This document shows, piece by piece, positions 31,799 to 41,038 of a stretch of DNA of 64,000 nucleotides (positions are counted from its first letter, which is position 1; each line of letters opens with the position of its first letter). Source of the DNA: Shinella lacus (lineage in GTDB: Bacteria; Pseudomonadota; Alphaproteobacteria; Rhizobiales; Rhizobiaceae); NCBI RefSeq assembly GCF_010994755.1, contig NZ_WHSB02000001.1, forward strand, positions 62,001-126,000, read 5' to 3'. Made by a program: the position numbers and the translations under genes. The notes beneath the pieces were generated by a model, which worked only from the letters and a program-made list of their open reading frames with translations, did not search any database and had not been told where the DNA came from.

Positions 31799-33388
31799 CT
31801 ATTCGTCGAGCCAGGTCGAGGATTGGTCGAGGTAGAGGAAGTTGCTGGGGTTGAAGGTCCAGCCCTTCAGCGCGGCATTCATCGCGACGATGCGTTCCAG
31901 CCAGACGACCGGCACCGAATAAGACTTTTCATAGAGCCGGCTTTCGAAGGTGCGCAGCAGCGCCATGCGTTTCACCTTGTCCTGCTCCAGTGCCTGTTTG
32001 TGCCACAGATCGTCGAGTTCGCGATCCGTGAAGCGGCCGGCCGAGCGGGCGGACACGTCGTGCGAGACATATTTCGTCATCTGCTCGGTCGGCTCCTCGC
32101 GCAGCGCCGAATAGATGTCGATGATCACCTGGTAGGACCCTTCCGAAAGCGCGGCCGCCCACGGCGGGGTCTCGACGACGACGTTGCGGGCGTTGACGCC
32201 GATCTGGCGCCACTGGTCTGCCAGGAAGACGCCGAAATCGACGACGATCGGCGGGCCGTTGCGCACCGTCAGGTCAAAACTCAGGTTCTCCTGGCCGGCC
32301 TCCTTGAGCAGGCGCTTGGCCTCCTCGCGCGCTGCCGCAATATCGGTGCCAAAGCCAGCCATCTTCTGAAGCTCGGCGTCGGAGGCGGCGAACTGCCCGC
32401 CCGGCAGGAAGATGCCGCCTGCATAGCGCATTTCGGTCGTGCGGCCGAGGCCCTTGACGCCGCCCCACCGGTCGATGGCGAGGTTCAGTGCGCGGCGCAC
32501 GCGCTCGTCGTCGAAGGGCGGCTTTTCGGCGTTGAAGGTCACCAGGAAATGGGTGAGCGCCGGGCCGGATTCGATGGAAATGCCGTCACCGAGGCTCTGC
32601 TTCAGCCGGTCCGCACCCTGCGGGCTGACACCGCGGAAATCCGTATGGATCTGCCCGGCCTGGATGGCGTTCACCACCGCCGGCCCCTCCATCGTGTAGG
32701 ATTCGAGCCCGTCGAGATAGGGCTGGCCCTCGCGGAAATAATCCTCGAACTTTGAGGACTTCCAGACCGAGCCCGAGACGAACTCGTCGAAGACGAAGGG
32801 CCCGCTGCCCATCACCTTCTCTTTCGGATAGCTCGCATCCGACTTCAGCAATGCTGCCGAATAGACGCAATTATAGGGCGAGGCGAAGGTGCCGAGCACG
32901 GATTCGTCCCATTCCTTCAGCTTGAAGCGCACCGTGTAGTCATCGACGACATCGATCTTCTCGATCTGGCGGAAGGTCTCCAGTCGCTCCGAAACCACGC
33001 CTTCCGGCGGCCAGGTCAGCCGATCGTAGGTCGCAGCGATGTCGGCGGCCTTCAGGTCGCTGCCGTCGTGGAATTTCACGCCCTGGCGAAGCTTGAAGGT
33101 ATAGGTCAAATCCGCGGGATTGGCCTCCCAGCTATCGGCAAGGTCCCCCTCGATATCGGGATAGCTGCCGGGCTTGAAGCGCAGCAGGGTGGAATAGTGC
33201 GGCGCAAGCCGCATCAGGGCCGCAAAATGGTTGGCGGCGTGGCAATCGAAGTTGGCGGGATCGTCACTCACCGCATAGCGCAGGATGCCGCCCTCCTTCG
33301 GCACCGGCTCCTGCGCGGCCGCGACAGCGCCGTTCAGCAGCAGCGCGCCCATCGCGGCAAGCGCCAGTATCTTCCCGTGGATCGTCAT
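31799..33388 (-). CDS. ABC transporter substrate-binding protein, family 5 (DppA/OppA-like)
   Basis: A 529-residue periplasmic receptor. A signal peptide ends near AVAAA; the mature part has GGILRYAVSDDPANFDCH, ADLTYTFKLRQGVKFHDGS and LNLAIDR, all typical of SBP_bac_5. Length is normal for the family. It is the last gene of a five-part importer operon read leftward, with the enzymes at 37378-39091 upstream. Family 5 receptors bind peptides, nickel or other bulky solutes; the linked amidohydrolase and aldolase favour a catabolised organic compound over peptides. Confidence 0.88.
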   Translation of the reverse strand: MTIHGKILALAAMGALLLNGAVAAAQEPVPKEGGILRYAVSDDPANFDCHAANHFAALMRLAPHYSTLLRFKPGSYPDIEGDLADSWEANPADLTYTFKLRQGVKFHDGSDLKAADIAATYDRLTWPPEGVVSERLETFRQIEKIDVVDDYTVRFKLKEWDESVLGTFASPYNCVYSAALLKSDASYPKEKVMGSGPFVFDEFVSGSVWKSSKFEDYFREGQPYLDGLESYTMEGPAVVNAIQAGQIHTDFRGVSPQGADRLKQSLGDGISIESGPALTHFLVTFNAEKPPFDDERVRRALNLAIDRWGGVKGLGRTTEMRYAGGIFLPGGQFAASDAELQKMAGFGTDIAAAREEAKRLLKEAGQENLSFDLTVRNGPPIVVDFGVFLADQWRQIGVNARNVVVETPPWAAALSEGSYQVIIDIYSALREEPTEQMTKYVSHDVSARSAGRFTDRELDDLWHKQALEQDKVKRMALLRTFESRLYEKSYSVPVVWLERIVAMNAALKGWTFNPSNFLYLDQSSTWLDE

Positions 33389-33421
33389 GTCGTTTCCTCC
33401 CTAGAAACATGCAAAGCAGTG

Positions 33422-34327
33422 TCAGCGGTCAGCGCGCGCCTTCGGGTCGAAGACGTCGCGCAGCGCATCCCCGAACATCGAGAAGGCGAAGACCACCAGT
33501 GCGATGGCGAGGCCGGGATAGATGACGATCCACGGCGCAGTCATCGAGGTGTTGAAGGCGTTGCCGGCGAGCATCAGCCCCCAGGACGGCGTGGGCTCGG
33601 CTACACCCAGTCCGAGATAGGACAGCGACGCCTCGATGAGGATCGCCTGGCTGATGAAGGCGGTGAGCATCACAATGTACGGGCCGAAAATGTTCGGCGC
33701 CATGTGGCGCACGATGATGCGCAGGTCGCTGAAGCCGAGCGTCACGGCGGCGTCGATATAGGACAGGTTGCGGATGGTCAGCGCCTGCGAGCGGGCGACA
33801 CGCGCCATCTTCGGAATGATCGGCAGGGCGATTGCGAAGACGAGGTTGAGGTCGACCCCGTAGACCATGTTGCGCCCCAAGCTGGAGACGAGCACCAGCG
33901 CCAGAACCGTGATCGGGATCGCCAGCAGGATTTCCATGAAGCGTTCGACGATGGCATCGACCCAGCCGCCGGCATAGGCGGACGTGATGCCGACGAAGAG
34001 GCCGATCGTGCAGCCGATGAAGCTTGCCGAGACGCCGATGAGGAAGGCCGTCCTGCCACCGAAGAGGATGCGCGAAAGGAGATCGCGGCCAAAGCTGTCG
34101 GTGCCCATCCAGTGGGCGAAGGACGGCGGGGCGATGGCGTTTCCGTAGTCGGTGGCGAGCGGGTCGTAGGGCGCAATCCACGGCGCGGCGAAGGCGACGA
34201 CGAACCCGAGCACGATCAGCACCAGGCCGAGCGCGCCCAGCGGCTGGCCGAGAATGTGTTTCATCACCGGCCCGCGCGGCTTGGGCAGGGTCGTCCAGAG
34301 TTCGGTTGCGGCGGAGGATTTGCGCAT
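33422..34327 (-). CDS. ABC transporter permease (DppC/OppC-like)
   Basis: A 301-residue permease with about six membrane segments and the N-terminal OppC-type tail (LPKPRGPVMKHILGQPLGAL). DSFGRDLLSRILFGGRTAFL is the diagnostic DppC segment, and AVTLGFSDLRIIVRHMAPN is the EAA-like loop. The ATG at 34327 is 4 bp from the stop of the companion permease; an ATG at 34366 would overlap that gene and is rejected. It forms the channel with the product of 34332-35285. Confidence 0.88.
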   Translation of the reverse strand: MRKSSAATELWTTLPKPRGPVMKHILGQPLGALGLVLIVLGFVVAFAAPWIAPYDPLATDYGNAIAPPSFAHWMGTDSFGRDLLSRILFGGRTAFLIGVSASFIGCTIGLFVGITSAYAGGWVDAIVERFMEILLAIPITVLALVLVSSLGRNMVYGVDLNLVFAIALPIIPKMARVARSQALTIRNLSYIDAAVTLGFSDLRIIVRHMAPNIFGPYIVMLTAFISQAILIEASLSYLGLGVAEPTPSWGLMLAGNAFNTSMTAPWIVIYPGLAIALVVFAFSMFGDALRDVFDPKARADR

Positions 34328-34331
34328 GGCT

Positions 34332-35285
34332 TCAGCCCAACTGGATACGAGGGTCGATGACCGCATAGGCGAGATCGACCAGGAAATTGACGGCGATGAA
34401 GATCAGGGTCAGCACCATGACGATGCCCTGGATGACGATGAAGTCGCTGCGCGACACGGACTCGATGAACAGGCGCCCGATGCCGTTCAGGCTGAACACC
34501 TGCTCGATGACGACGAGGCTGCCGACGAGCAGTGCGAATTCGAGCCCGATCATGGTGATGGTCGGCAGCAGCGAATTGGGGATGACATGGCGCCGGATGA
34601 TGGTGCGCATCGCCAGCCCCTTGGCCCGCGCCGTGCGCACGAAATCCTCGTGCATGGTCTCGATGACCGAGGAGCGCATCATGCGGATGAGGATGGCGGA
34701 GTAGCGGTAGCCGACCGCAATGGCCGGCAGGATGAGCTGTTGCAGCGCCGTCAGCGGGTTCTTGAACAGCGAGGCGGTGCCGAGCGGCGGCAGCCAGTTG
34801 AAATACCACAGCATGGCAAGCGCCACGACCATGCCGAACCAGAACGACGGCAGCGCGATGCCGGCAATGGCAAAGGAGCGGATCGCATAGTCGACGGTGC
34901 TGCCCGGATACATGCCGGCGATGGTGCCGAGTGGGATGGCGAGCGCGATCGCCACGATCATGCTGAGTGCGGCCACTTCCAACGTGACGGGCAGCCGGGA
35001 GAAGATTTCCTCCGCGACGGGCTTGCCGGTCCAGTGTGACTGGCCGAGATCGAGCACGGCCAGCCCCTTCAGGAACTCGAAATATTGCACGATGAGCGGC
35101 TGGTCGAGGCCGAGGCGGGCGCGCTCGGCGGCGACGAGCTCCACCGATGGATTGCCGCCCTCGGCGCGCAGCATCGTCTCGACGAGATCGCCGGGCAGCA
35201 CATGCAGCATGAAGAAGGTCAGCGTCGCCACGCCGAGAAGGGTGGGAAGGGCCAGAAGCAGGCGTCTGCCGATGAACTGGAGCAT
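34332..35285 (-). CDS. ABC transporter permease (DppB/OppB-like)
   Basis: A 317-residue permease. It starts with the typical LQFIGRRLLLALPTLLGVAT membrane anchor and has LGLDQPLIVQYFEFLKGLA, the DppB-type periplasmic segment, plus the loop RTARAKGLAMRTIIRRHVIP. It lies 4 bp downstream of the ATPase gene. It pairs with the DppC-like permease. Confidence 0.88.
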   Translation of the reverse strand: MLQFIGRRLLLALPTLLGVATLTFFMLHVLPGDLVETMLRAEGGNPSVELVAAERARLGLDQPLIVQYFEFLKGLAVLDLGQSHWTGKPVAEEIFSRLPVTLEVAALSMIVAIALAIPLGTIAGMYPGSTVDYAIRSFAIAGIALPSFWFGMVVALAMLWYFNWLPPLGTASLFKNPLTALQQLILPAIAVGYRYSAILIRMMRSSVIETMHEDFVRTARAKGLAMRTIIRRHVIPNSLLPTITMIGLEFALLVGSLVVIEQVFSLNGIGRLFIESVSRSDFIVIQGIVMVLTLIFIAVNFLVDLAYAVIDPRIQLG

Positions 35286-35289
35286 GATC

Positions 35290-37311
35290 TCAGACCCTTA
35301 TGCAGGCGACGCGGTGGGTATCGGAAAAGGCGACGGGCGGTGGTACGACCTTCGCGCACGCCTCCACCGCCATCGGACAGCGCGTGCGGAAGACGCAGCC
35401 GCTCGGCGGATTGAGCGGCGACGGCAGCTCGCCGGTGATCTTCGCCTCCGGCCCCTGCCCCGCATCCGCCGCGAAAGACGGCACGGCCGCAAGCAGGGCG
35501 CGGGTATAAGGATGGCGCGGCGTAGAAAAGAGCTCGGCGCGCGTCGCCGTCTCGACGACCCGGCCGAGATACATCACCGCCACGACATCGGAGATATGCC
35601 GCACGACCGCGAGATCGTGGGCGACGAAAAGGTAACTAAGGCCGAGCTTCGCTTGGAGGTCGGCGAGCAGGTTCATGATCTGCGCCTGGATCGACACGTC
35701 GAGCGCCGAGACGGGTTCGTCGCAGACGATCAGCCGCGGGTTCATGCCAAGCGCGCGCGCAATGCCGACGCGCTGGCGCTGCCCGCCGGACATCTGATGC
35801 GGATAACGCTCCGCCATCTCCGCCGGCAGGCCGACCAGGCCGAGCAGTTCCTCGACGCGCGCCCGGGCCTCGCCCTGTGACTTGCAAAGGCCGTGCACCA
35901 AGAGCGGCTCAGCGAGGATGGAGGCGATGCGGTGACGGGGATTGAGCGAGGTGGACGGGTCCTGGTAGACGACCTGGATCTGCCGCCGCAGCGCGACAAG
36001 ATCCCGCTTGCCCGCCGACAGGATGTCCTGCCCCGCGAAATCGGCACGGCCGGAGGTGGCGCTCTGAAGCCTCAGCAGCGTGCGCACCACCGTCGTCTTG
36101 CCGCAACCCGATTCCCCGACGAGACCGAGCGTACCGCCCTGCGGAATGTCGAAAGACACATCCTCGACCGCACGCACCACTGCCCTGCGCTTCAGGTGAA
36201 AGTGGCGCGTCAGGCCACGCACACTGAGCACTGTCGTGCCAAACGTGTGCTCGGCACCTGCCGCCGCATGCTCTCCCTCCTGTGGCAGCACATCGACGAC
36301 CGGATGGAAACAGGCATAGCGCCGGTCGCGGGTGACCGTATCGGCCGGCACACTGCCGCAGGCCGCTGTCGCCGCGCCACAGCGGGGGCTGAAGGCGCAG
36401 CCGGATGGGAAACGCGCCGGGCTCGGCGGTTGTCCGGGGATCGTGTGCAGCCGCGCCGCACGCGGCAGGTCGAGCCGCGGGACGGCCATTAGCAGGCCCG
36501 CCGTATACCGATGCCGCGGCTGGCGCAGCACATCCTCGACCGTGCCGGATTCGATGATCCTGCCGCCATACATGACGTTGACGCGATCGGCATAGCGCGC
36601 CACCAGCGCCAGATTATGGGTGATCAGCACGAGGCCGACGCCGGTCTCCTTCACCAGAGCGCGCAGGAGATCGAGGATCTGCGCCTGGATGGTGACGTCG
36701 AGTGCTGTGGTCGGCTCGTCGGCGATGATGACCTTGGGATTGCAGGACAGCGCAATCGCGATGACGACGCGCTGGCGCATGCCGCCGGAAAACTCGTGCG
36801 GATACTGGTCCATGCGCCGTTTCGGATCCGTCACGCCGACCCGCTTCAGGAGGTCGATCGCCCGCTCGCGTGCGGCGGCGCGGTCGATGTCCAGGTGTTC
36901 CAACATCGGTTCCATGATCTGGCGGCCGACGGTCATCAGCGGATTGAGCGAGGTCATCGGCTCCTGGAACACCATGGCGATGTCGCGACCGCGCAGCCGC
37001 CGCATCTCGCTTTCCGGCAGGCGCAGATAATCCCGCCCCGCAAGGCGCACCTCGCCGGAAAACCGCGTCGTCGTCGGATCGGACAGCAGGCGCATCACCG
37101 CGAGCGACGAGACGGACTTACCGCAGCCGGATTCCCCAACCAGCGCCACCAGCTCACCGGCCCGCACATCGTAGCTGACGTCGCGCACGATATGCAGCAG
37201 CCGGTCGTTCGAACGGAACTGAACGTTGAGATTGCGGACGGAGAGAAGCGGTTCCGCCGCGGCATCCGGTCGTGCTTGCATGGTTCCGGCCTCAGTCGCG
37301 TTGTGTTCCAT
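35290..37311 (-). CDS. fused dual ABC ATPase (DppD-DppF / GsiA-like)
   Basis: About 673 residues with two complete nucleotide-binding domains in one chain. The first has [15 protein letters not shown] and the C-terminal Opp region CAFSPRCG; the second has [15 protein letters not shown] and CVFRTRCP. Both Walker B motifs ([22 protein letters not shown]) are intact. The fusion is common in rhizobial peptide-type importers and replaces separate DppD and DppF. Start is uncertain: ATG codons at 37341, 37311 and 37281 are all open and none has a clear ribosome site; 37311 is a compromise. The gene follows the amidohydrolase gene on the same strand. Confidence 0.87.
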   Translation of the reverse strand: MEHNATEAGTMQARPDAAAEPLLSVRNLNVQFRSNDRLLHIVRDVSYDVRAGELVALVGESGCGKSVSSLAVMRLLSDPTTTRFSGEVRLAGRDYLRLPESEMRRLRGRDIAMVFQEPMTSLNPLMTVGRQIMEPMLEHLDIDRAAARERAIDLLKRVGVTDPKRRMDQYPHEFSGGMRQRVVIAIALSCNPKVIIADEPTTALDVTIQAQILDLLRALVKETGVGLVLITHNLALVARYADRVNVMYGGRIIESGTVEDVLRQPRHRYTAGLLMAVPRLDLPRAARLHTIPGQPPSPARFPSGCAFSPRCGAATAACGSVPADTVTRDRRYACFHPVVDVLPQEGEHAAAGAEHTFGTTVLSVRGLTRHFHLKRRAVVRAVEDVSFDIPQGGTLGLVGESGCGKTTVVRTLLRLQSATSGRADFAGQDILSAGKRDLVALRRQIQVVYQDPSTSLNPRHRIASILAEPLLVHGLCKSQGEARARVEELLGLVGLPAEMAERYPHQMSGGQRQRVGIARALGMNPRLIVCDEPVSALDVSIQAQIMNLLADLQAKLGLSYLFVAHDLAVVRHISDVVAVMYLGRVVETATRAELFSTPRHPYTRALLAAVPSFAADAGQGPEAKITGELPSPLNPPSGCVFRTRCPMAVEACAKVVPPPVAFSDTHRVACIRV

Positions 37312-37377
37312 GGCCGCTATGCTGGGTAATCCTATATACATCTGCGTGCCCTGCCAGCCGGTATCAATGCCGGTCCT

Positions 37378-38256
37378 TCATTCGAAGCCGAAGAGCCTGT
37401 TTGGGTTGTCAACGAGGATTTTCTGCCGATCGGCGGCATCCGGCGCCCATTCGACGAGAAGATTGAGCAATTCGCCTGTGTCGCGGCCCGATTTCGGGAT
37501 GTGCGGCCAGTCCGATCCCCAGATGGCGCGGCTCGCATCCGTCTCGACGATCGCCTTCGCCACATGGGCGACGGCGCCGTAGCCCTTGTCCTTGGCGACG
37601 CGATAGGGGCCGCTCAGCTTCAGGTAACAATGGCTCTCCGTCATCAACGTCAAAAGTTTTTGGAAATCCCTCTCCGTCAGCCCGTCCTCCTCCATCATGT
37701 AGCCCATGTGGTCGATGACGTAGGGGGCGGTCAGCGTGCCGAGGAAACCGATCAGGTCGCGCACGACGCGGCCCGGCACGTAGAATTGCAGGTGCCAGCC
37801 GAGCGGCGCGATCTTCGCCGCCATCGCGGTGATATAGGCCTGGATCTCCGCGATCGGCCGGTCTGCGCGCTTGAAGAGATCGAGGCGCAGGCCGCGAATG
37901 CCCTGTTCGTGCAGGGCCTCCAGCTCGGCCGACGACACATCGTCCTCCACCATCGCGACGCCGCGCGCGCGTTGCCCGGCCACCTTCAGCGCATCGAGCA
38001 TGCAGCGATTGTCCGTGCCGTAAAAGCTCGGCTGCACGATGATGTAGCGTTCGAGATGCAGCACCGTCATCAACTCGTGGAAATGATCGAGCTTGCCGTC
38101 GGGAAGCGTGTAATGGGGCTTCGGCACATGCGGATAAAGCGATTCCGGCCCGAAGACATGCATATGCGCGTCGCAAGCGCCTTTCGGCACCTCGAAGGAA
38201 GGCCGGGTGAGGCCTGCAAGTGGCAGCATGGGTTCGGAGGTCAGCGGTTCAGTCAT
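37378..38256 (-). CDS. amidohydrolase, 2-pyrone-4,6-dicarboxylate lactonase-like
   Basis: A 292-residue TIM-barrel metal hydrolase. The HxH motif is intact in GACDAHMHVFGP, followed by YIIVQPSFYGTDN, PYVIDHMGYM and AIWGSDWPHIPK with the conserved Asp. The pattern is that of the PDC-lactonase/amidohydrolase_2 group, enzymes that open lactones or hydrolyse or decarboxylate cyclic acids. ATG 38256 has a GCAGGGA upstream and avoids overlap with the aldolase gene; the frame also extends to 38307. Encoded between an aldolase and a dedicated importer, it is probably a catabolic step for the imported compound. The substrate is unknown. Confidence 0.82.
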   Translation of the reverse strand: MTEPLTSEPMLPLAGLTRPSFEVPKGACDAHMHVFGPESLYPHVPKPHYTLPDGKLDHFHELMTVLHLERYIIVQPSFYGTDNRCMLDALKVAGQRARGVAMVEDDVSSAELEALHEQGIRGLRLDLFKRADRPIAEIQAYITAMAAKIAPLGWHLQFYVPGRVVRDLIGFLGTLTAPYVIDHMGYMMEEDGLTERDFQKLLTLMTESHCYLKLSGPYRVAKDKGYGAVAHVAKAIVETDASRAIWGSDWPHIPKSGRDTGELLNLLVEWAPDAADRQKILVDNPNRLFGFE

Positions 38257-38287
38257 CGAAAATAGTCCCTGCAATGGTCGTGAAGAA

Positions 38288-39091
38288 TCAGGCGGAGATG
38301 GCGGCACGCCACCGGGCGATGCGCTGGTCGAGAACGTCGACGAAGATGTCGGTATCTATGGCCGCGAAGACGTAAGGGGCGGCGCCGAGATCGACCAGTT
38401 CGCGGTAGTGATCAGGCCCCTGGAGGCCGCCGATGATCACGAGCTTGCCGTGTTTCGCGCCAACCTCAATGGCCCGACGGCAAAGCGTGGTGATCGCCTC
38501 CGCACGCACGTCGCCAAAAATGTTCAGGTTCGCGGAAAGATCGTTCAGGCCGAGCCCGATCGCGTCCACGCCGTCGACGGCGGCGATCGCATCGATATTG
38601 TCGATGGCATGGGCGGATTCCAGCAGGACCTGCAGGAAGACCGAGCGGTTGGCGGCCGCGGCCCTCACCTTGCCATCCATTCTGCGGAAGCCGAAGGGAG
38701 ACGTGAGCGCATTGTGCGACCGGCTGCCTTCGGGCGGATAGCGGCAATAGCTGACGGCCTTGCGCGCATCCTCGGCCGTCTCGACCTGGGGGATGATCAG
38801 TCCGGAGGCGCCGCCATCGAGCACCCGCCCGATCACGCCGAAATCGCCCTCCGGCACCCGTACCCAGGCTTCGAGCCCCAGGTCGCGCGCCGTCGCCGTC
38901 ATCTGGGCCGTCGTATCGAGTGGGATGGTGCTGTGTTCGAGATCGATCCAGATGGCGTCATAGCCGGAACTTGCCGCCATGCGCACGAAATCCACCGAAC
39001 GGGCGGTGCGGATGCCCAGCGAATAGCATGGCTCCCCGGCCCGCAGGCGCTCGGCAAAAGTCCGGCCGTCAGGCGACGTCACATCCAGCAT
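38288..39091 (-). CDS. HpcH/HpaI family aldolase
   Basis: A 267-residue class II pyruvate aldolase. Catalytic and metal positions are all present: IWIDLEHSTI (His), WVRVPEG (Arg), QVLLESAHAI (Glu) and AIGLGLNDLSANL (Asp). It should cleave a 4-hydroxy-2-oxo acid to pyruvate plus an aldehyde, or do a related reaction. ATG 39091 sits behind a strong GGGAGGAG; the frame extends to 39124 but lacks such a site. First gene of the leftward operon that continues through the amidohydrolase and the five-part importer. A paralogue with a changed Arg is at 6181-6903. Confidence 0.87.
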   Translation of the reverse strand: MLDVTSPDGRTFAERLRAGEPCYSLGIRTARSVDFVRMAASSGYDAIWIDLEHSTIPLDTTAQMTATARDLGLEAWVRVPEGDFGVIGRVLDGGASGLIIPQVETAEDARKAVSYCRYPPEGSRSHNALTSPFGFRRMDGKVRAAAANRSVFLQVLLESAHAIDNIDAIAAVDGVDAIGLGLNDLSANLNIFGDVRAEAITTLCRRAIEVGAKHGKLVIIGGLQGPDHYRELVDLGAAPYVFAAIDTDIFVDVLDQRIARWRAAISA

Positions 39092-39106
39092 AGGCTCTCC
39101 TCCCAT

Positions 39107-39128
39107 TCGGATGCGAATGTTCATCCGA
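39107..39128. promoter_or_regulatory. inverted repeat upstream of the aldolase/peptide-ABC operon
   Basis: TCGGATG (39107-39113) and CATCCGA (39122-39128) are perfect inverted arms with an 8-bp spacer, just upstream of the ribosome site of the aldolase gene. The position fits an operator that represses the operon. No dedicated regulator is adjacent except the LysR and MarR genes further away. Confidence 0.4.
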
Positions 39129-39234
39129 TGATCGAAAGCTAGCCCATGCCGGTGATTACCTCCAATTCACAAAGCGGGGGAATTGATTTCCTTTTCCAAT
39201 CAAACACCATCCGCGCAGAACCGACCTCGCTCCA

Positions 39235-39681
39235 TCAACCTGGCGCCGAGGTCGTGAGCGCGGTGCGCAGCGCCTGGATGCGAGTGTTGAGCGCGATGAT
39301 CTCGTCGACCGTCATGCCGGAGCGTTGCAGCAAGGTTTCTGTCAGGCAGCCGGTCTGCGCCTGCAGACCCCGGCCCTTGTCGGTGAGATGCACGCCAACC
39401 AGCCGCTCGTCGACTGTCGAGCGCTGGCGCTGCACGAAGCCCGCTGCTTCGAGTCGCTTGACGAGCGGCGTGATGGTGCTCGGTTCCAGCGCCAGCCGGT
39501 CGGCGAGTGCCGTGATCGTCTGGCCATCGCCTTCCCAAAGGACGCTCAGCACGAGATATTGCGGATAGGTGATGCCGAGTGCGTCTAGCATCGGCTTATA
39601 GGCGCGGTTGATGGCGATTGTCGTGCCATAGAGCGAGAAACAAAGCTGGCTATCCAGCGGGATCGGTTCGAAATCGGGCAT
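39235..39681 (-). CDS. MarR family regulator, OhrR-like
   Basis: A 148-residue winged-helix regulator. The N-terminal SQLCFSLYGTTIAINRAYKP contains a Cys at the position of the redox-sensing Cys of OhrR, and GITYPQYLVLSVLWEGDGQT is the OhrR-type second block. The wing region reads EPSTITPLVKRLEAAGFVQR. OhrR proteins lose DNA binding when this Cys is oxidised by organic peroxides. The gene is divergent from a secreted alpha/beta hydrolase rather than an Ohr peroxidase. Two identical palindromes between them are its likely operators. Peroxide sensing is inferred from family resemblance. Confidence 0.83.
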   Translation of the reverse strand: MPDFEPIPLDSQLCFSLYGTTIAINRAYKPMLDALGITYPQYLVLSVLWEGDGQTITALADRLALEPSTITPLVKRLEAAGFVQRQRSTVDERLVGVHLTDKGRGLQAQTGCLTETLLQRSGMTVDEIIALNTRIQALRTALTTSAPG

Positions 39682-39745
39682 TGCGGAACTCCTGATTTGT
39701 GAGGTCGGTTCTGGATGCGTGAAGACATCTTACCACAAAAATAGA

Positions 39746-39755
39746 TATCGCGATA
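39746..39755. promoter_or_regulatory. MarR-type operator candidate 1 (TATCGCGATA)
   Basis: The perfect 10-bp palindrome TATCGCGATA lies 64 bp upstream of the MarR gene. An identical copy is at 39798-39807, centre-to-centre 52 bp, about five DNA turns, so both sites face the same side of the helix. The pair sits between divergent promoters. Confidence 0.6.
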
Positions 39756-39797
39756 AAAACATCTGGACAATGATCAGTGTTGCGGATATCTAATGAT

Positions 39798-39807
39798 TAT
39801 CGCGATA
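39798..39807. promoter_or_regulatory. MarR-type operator candidate 2 (TATCGCGATA)
   Basis: The second copy of TATCGCGATA, here extended to TTATCGCGATAA (39797-39808), lies 31 bp before the hydrolase ATG. It would overlap or flank the hydrolase promoter. Its proximity to that gene suggests repression of the hydrolase by the MarR protein. Confidence 0.6.
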
Positions 39808-39838
39808 ACGATTGTCGCGCCAAGAAAAGGAGATACAA

Positions 39839-40609
39839 ATGTCCATCACCAACACCGTGCTCGCTACCGCCGCTTCCCTGTTCGCTTTCGCCGCTGCCGT
39901 ACCCGCCGCCCATGCCCAGCCCACCCCCACCAAGTCCATCGTGCTCGTCCATGGCGGCTTCGTCGATGGCTCCGGCTGGCAGGGCGTTTACAATGTCCTG
40001 AAGAAGGACGGCTACAAGGTCACTATTGCACAGAACCCCACCCTCTCGCTGAGCGACGACGTCGCCGTCACCAAGCGCGCCATCGCTGCTGCCGAGGGCG
40101 ACGTCATCCTCGTCGGTCATTCCTATGGCGGCGTGGTCATCTCCGAGGCCGGCACGGACCCGAAGGTCAAGGGTCTCGTCTATATCGCCGCCTTCGCCCC
40201 GGATGCCGGCGAATCCATCGCCAAGCTCATCGCCAATCCGCCAGAAGGCGCTGCCGTTCCGCCGATCCTGCCGCCGCAGGATGGTTTTCTCTTCCTCGAC
40301 AAGGCAAAGTTTGCCGCAGCTTTTGCCGCTGACGTCGACCCCGAAGTGGCCGCCTTCATGGCCGACTCGCAGGTTCCGTGGGGTGTCGAGGCGCTTGCGG
40401 GCGAAGTGACGGTTCCTGCCTGGAAAGAAAAACCGAGCTGGTATCTCGTCGCCACCGAAGACCACATGATCCCGGTCGAAGCGCAGCGCAACATGGCCAA
40501 GCGTGCCGGCGCCACCACCGTCGACCAGGCCGGCAGCCATGCCGTCTACGTCTCCCAGCCGGAAGCCGTCGCCAAGCTGATCGAGGATGCGGCAAACGGC
40601 ACGAAGTAA
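39839..40609 (+). CDS. secreted alpha/beta hydrolase
   Basis: A 256-residue protein with a signal peptide ending in AAHAQ. The fold shows the oxyanion segment VLVHGGFVDGSGW, the nucleophile elbow VGHSYGG (Ser), the acid in ATEDHMIP (Asp) and the catalytic His in AGSHAVYVSQP. It resembles the small esterase group around salicylate esterase and hydroxynitrile lyase-like enzymes. ATG 39839 has AAGGAG upstream. It is divergent from the OhrR-like regulator and followed by a strong terminator. An esterase acting in the periplasm is likely; substrate is unknown. Confidence 0.87.
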   Translation: MSITNTVLATAASLFAFAAAVPAAHAQPTPTKSIVLVHGGFVDGSGWQGVYNVLKKDGYKVTIAQNPTLSLSDDVAVTKRAIAAAEGDVILVGHSYGGVVISEAGTDPKVKGLVYIAAFAPDAGESIAKLIANPPEGAAVPPILPPQDGFLFLDKAKFAAAFAADVDPEVAAFMADSQVPWGVEALAGEVTVPAWKEKPSWYLVATEDHMIPVEAQRNMAKRAGATTVDQAGSHAVYVSQPEAVAKLIEDAANGTK

Positions 40610-40622
40610 TCACTGAGAAGGA

Positions 40623-40655
40623 AAACCCCCCGGATGCGCGAGCGTCCGGGGGTTT
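40623..40655 (+). terminator. rho-independent terminator after the hydrolase gene
   Basis: CCCCCGGA (40627-40634) pairs with TCCGGGGG (40645-40652), with flanking A and T runs extending the stem (AAA / TTT, one bulged C). It begins 13 bp after the hydrolase stop. The A-run on the left side means it could also work leftward for the minus-strand fragment at 40666. Confidence 0.8.
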
Positions 40656-40665
40656 CTGTGCAAGA

Positions 40666-40935
40666 TCAGGAGAGGCGCAAAAGCGCCAACGATAGCGCGC
40701 CCAGCGCGATCCCGAGAGCCAATGCGAACCACATCCGGTAGCCGGCAAGCCACATTGCGGCAAGCTTGCCTATCGAAAAGCCCCGGCCACCAATCTGAGC
40801 CATCAGGGTCGGCGTATCAGAGCAAATCCACTCCTCCGCGATCTTCCCGTCGGAGATGCGGTAAATCTCAGTGCTCTCATAGTCCACTTTCTTTCCCGTT
40901 GGTTGAACGCCCAGGCAATCCCTGTTCGCGGGATT
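40666..40935 (-). pseudogene. C-terminal remnant of a SnoaL-like/ester cyclase gene with a hydrophobic tail
   Basis: The frame from about 40935 reads CLGVQPTGKKVDYESTEIYR then ISDGKIAEEWICSD, the conserved C-terminal half of SnoaL-like ester cyclases (typically GxPPTGKxVxxxxIxIYRIxDGKIxEEW). The N-terminal half of the ~130-residue domain is missing and no good start codon lies in frame; the GTG at 40887 has no family support. The end is an added hydrophobic stretch (about 30 residues, WFALALGIALGALSLALL) not usual in the family. It is probably a decayed gene. Bases 40936-41038 hold nothing else recognisable. Confidence 0.5.
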
Positions 40936-41038
40936 GAGCGCTGAGAAACTGGGGGCGTTCGTCGAAACGCTGGATCTGTTGATAGGACGGTTGGAACGCC
41001 TGATAGCAGAAGAGGCACAACAGCCCTAACGCTCGGTA

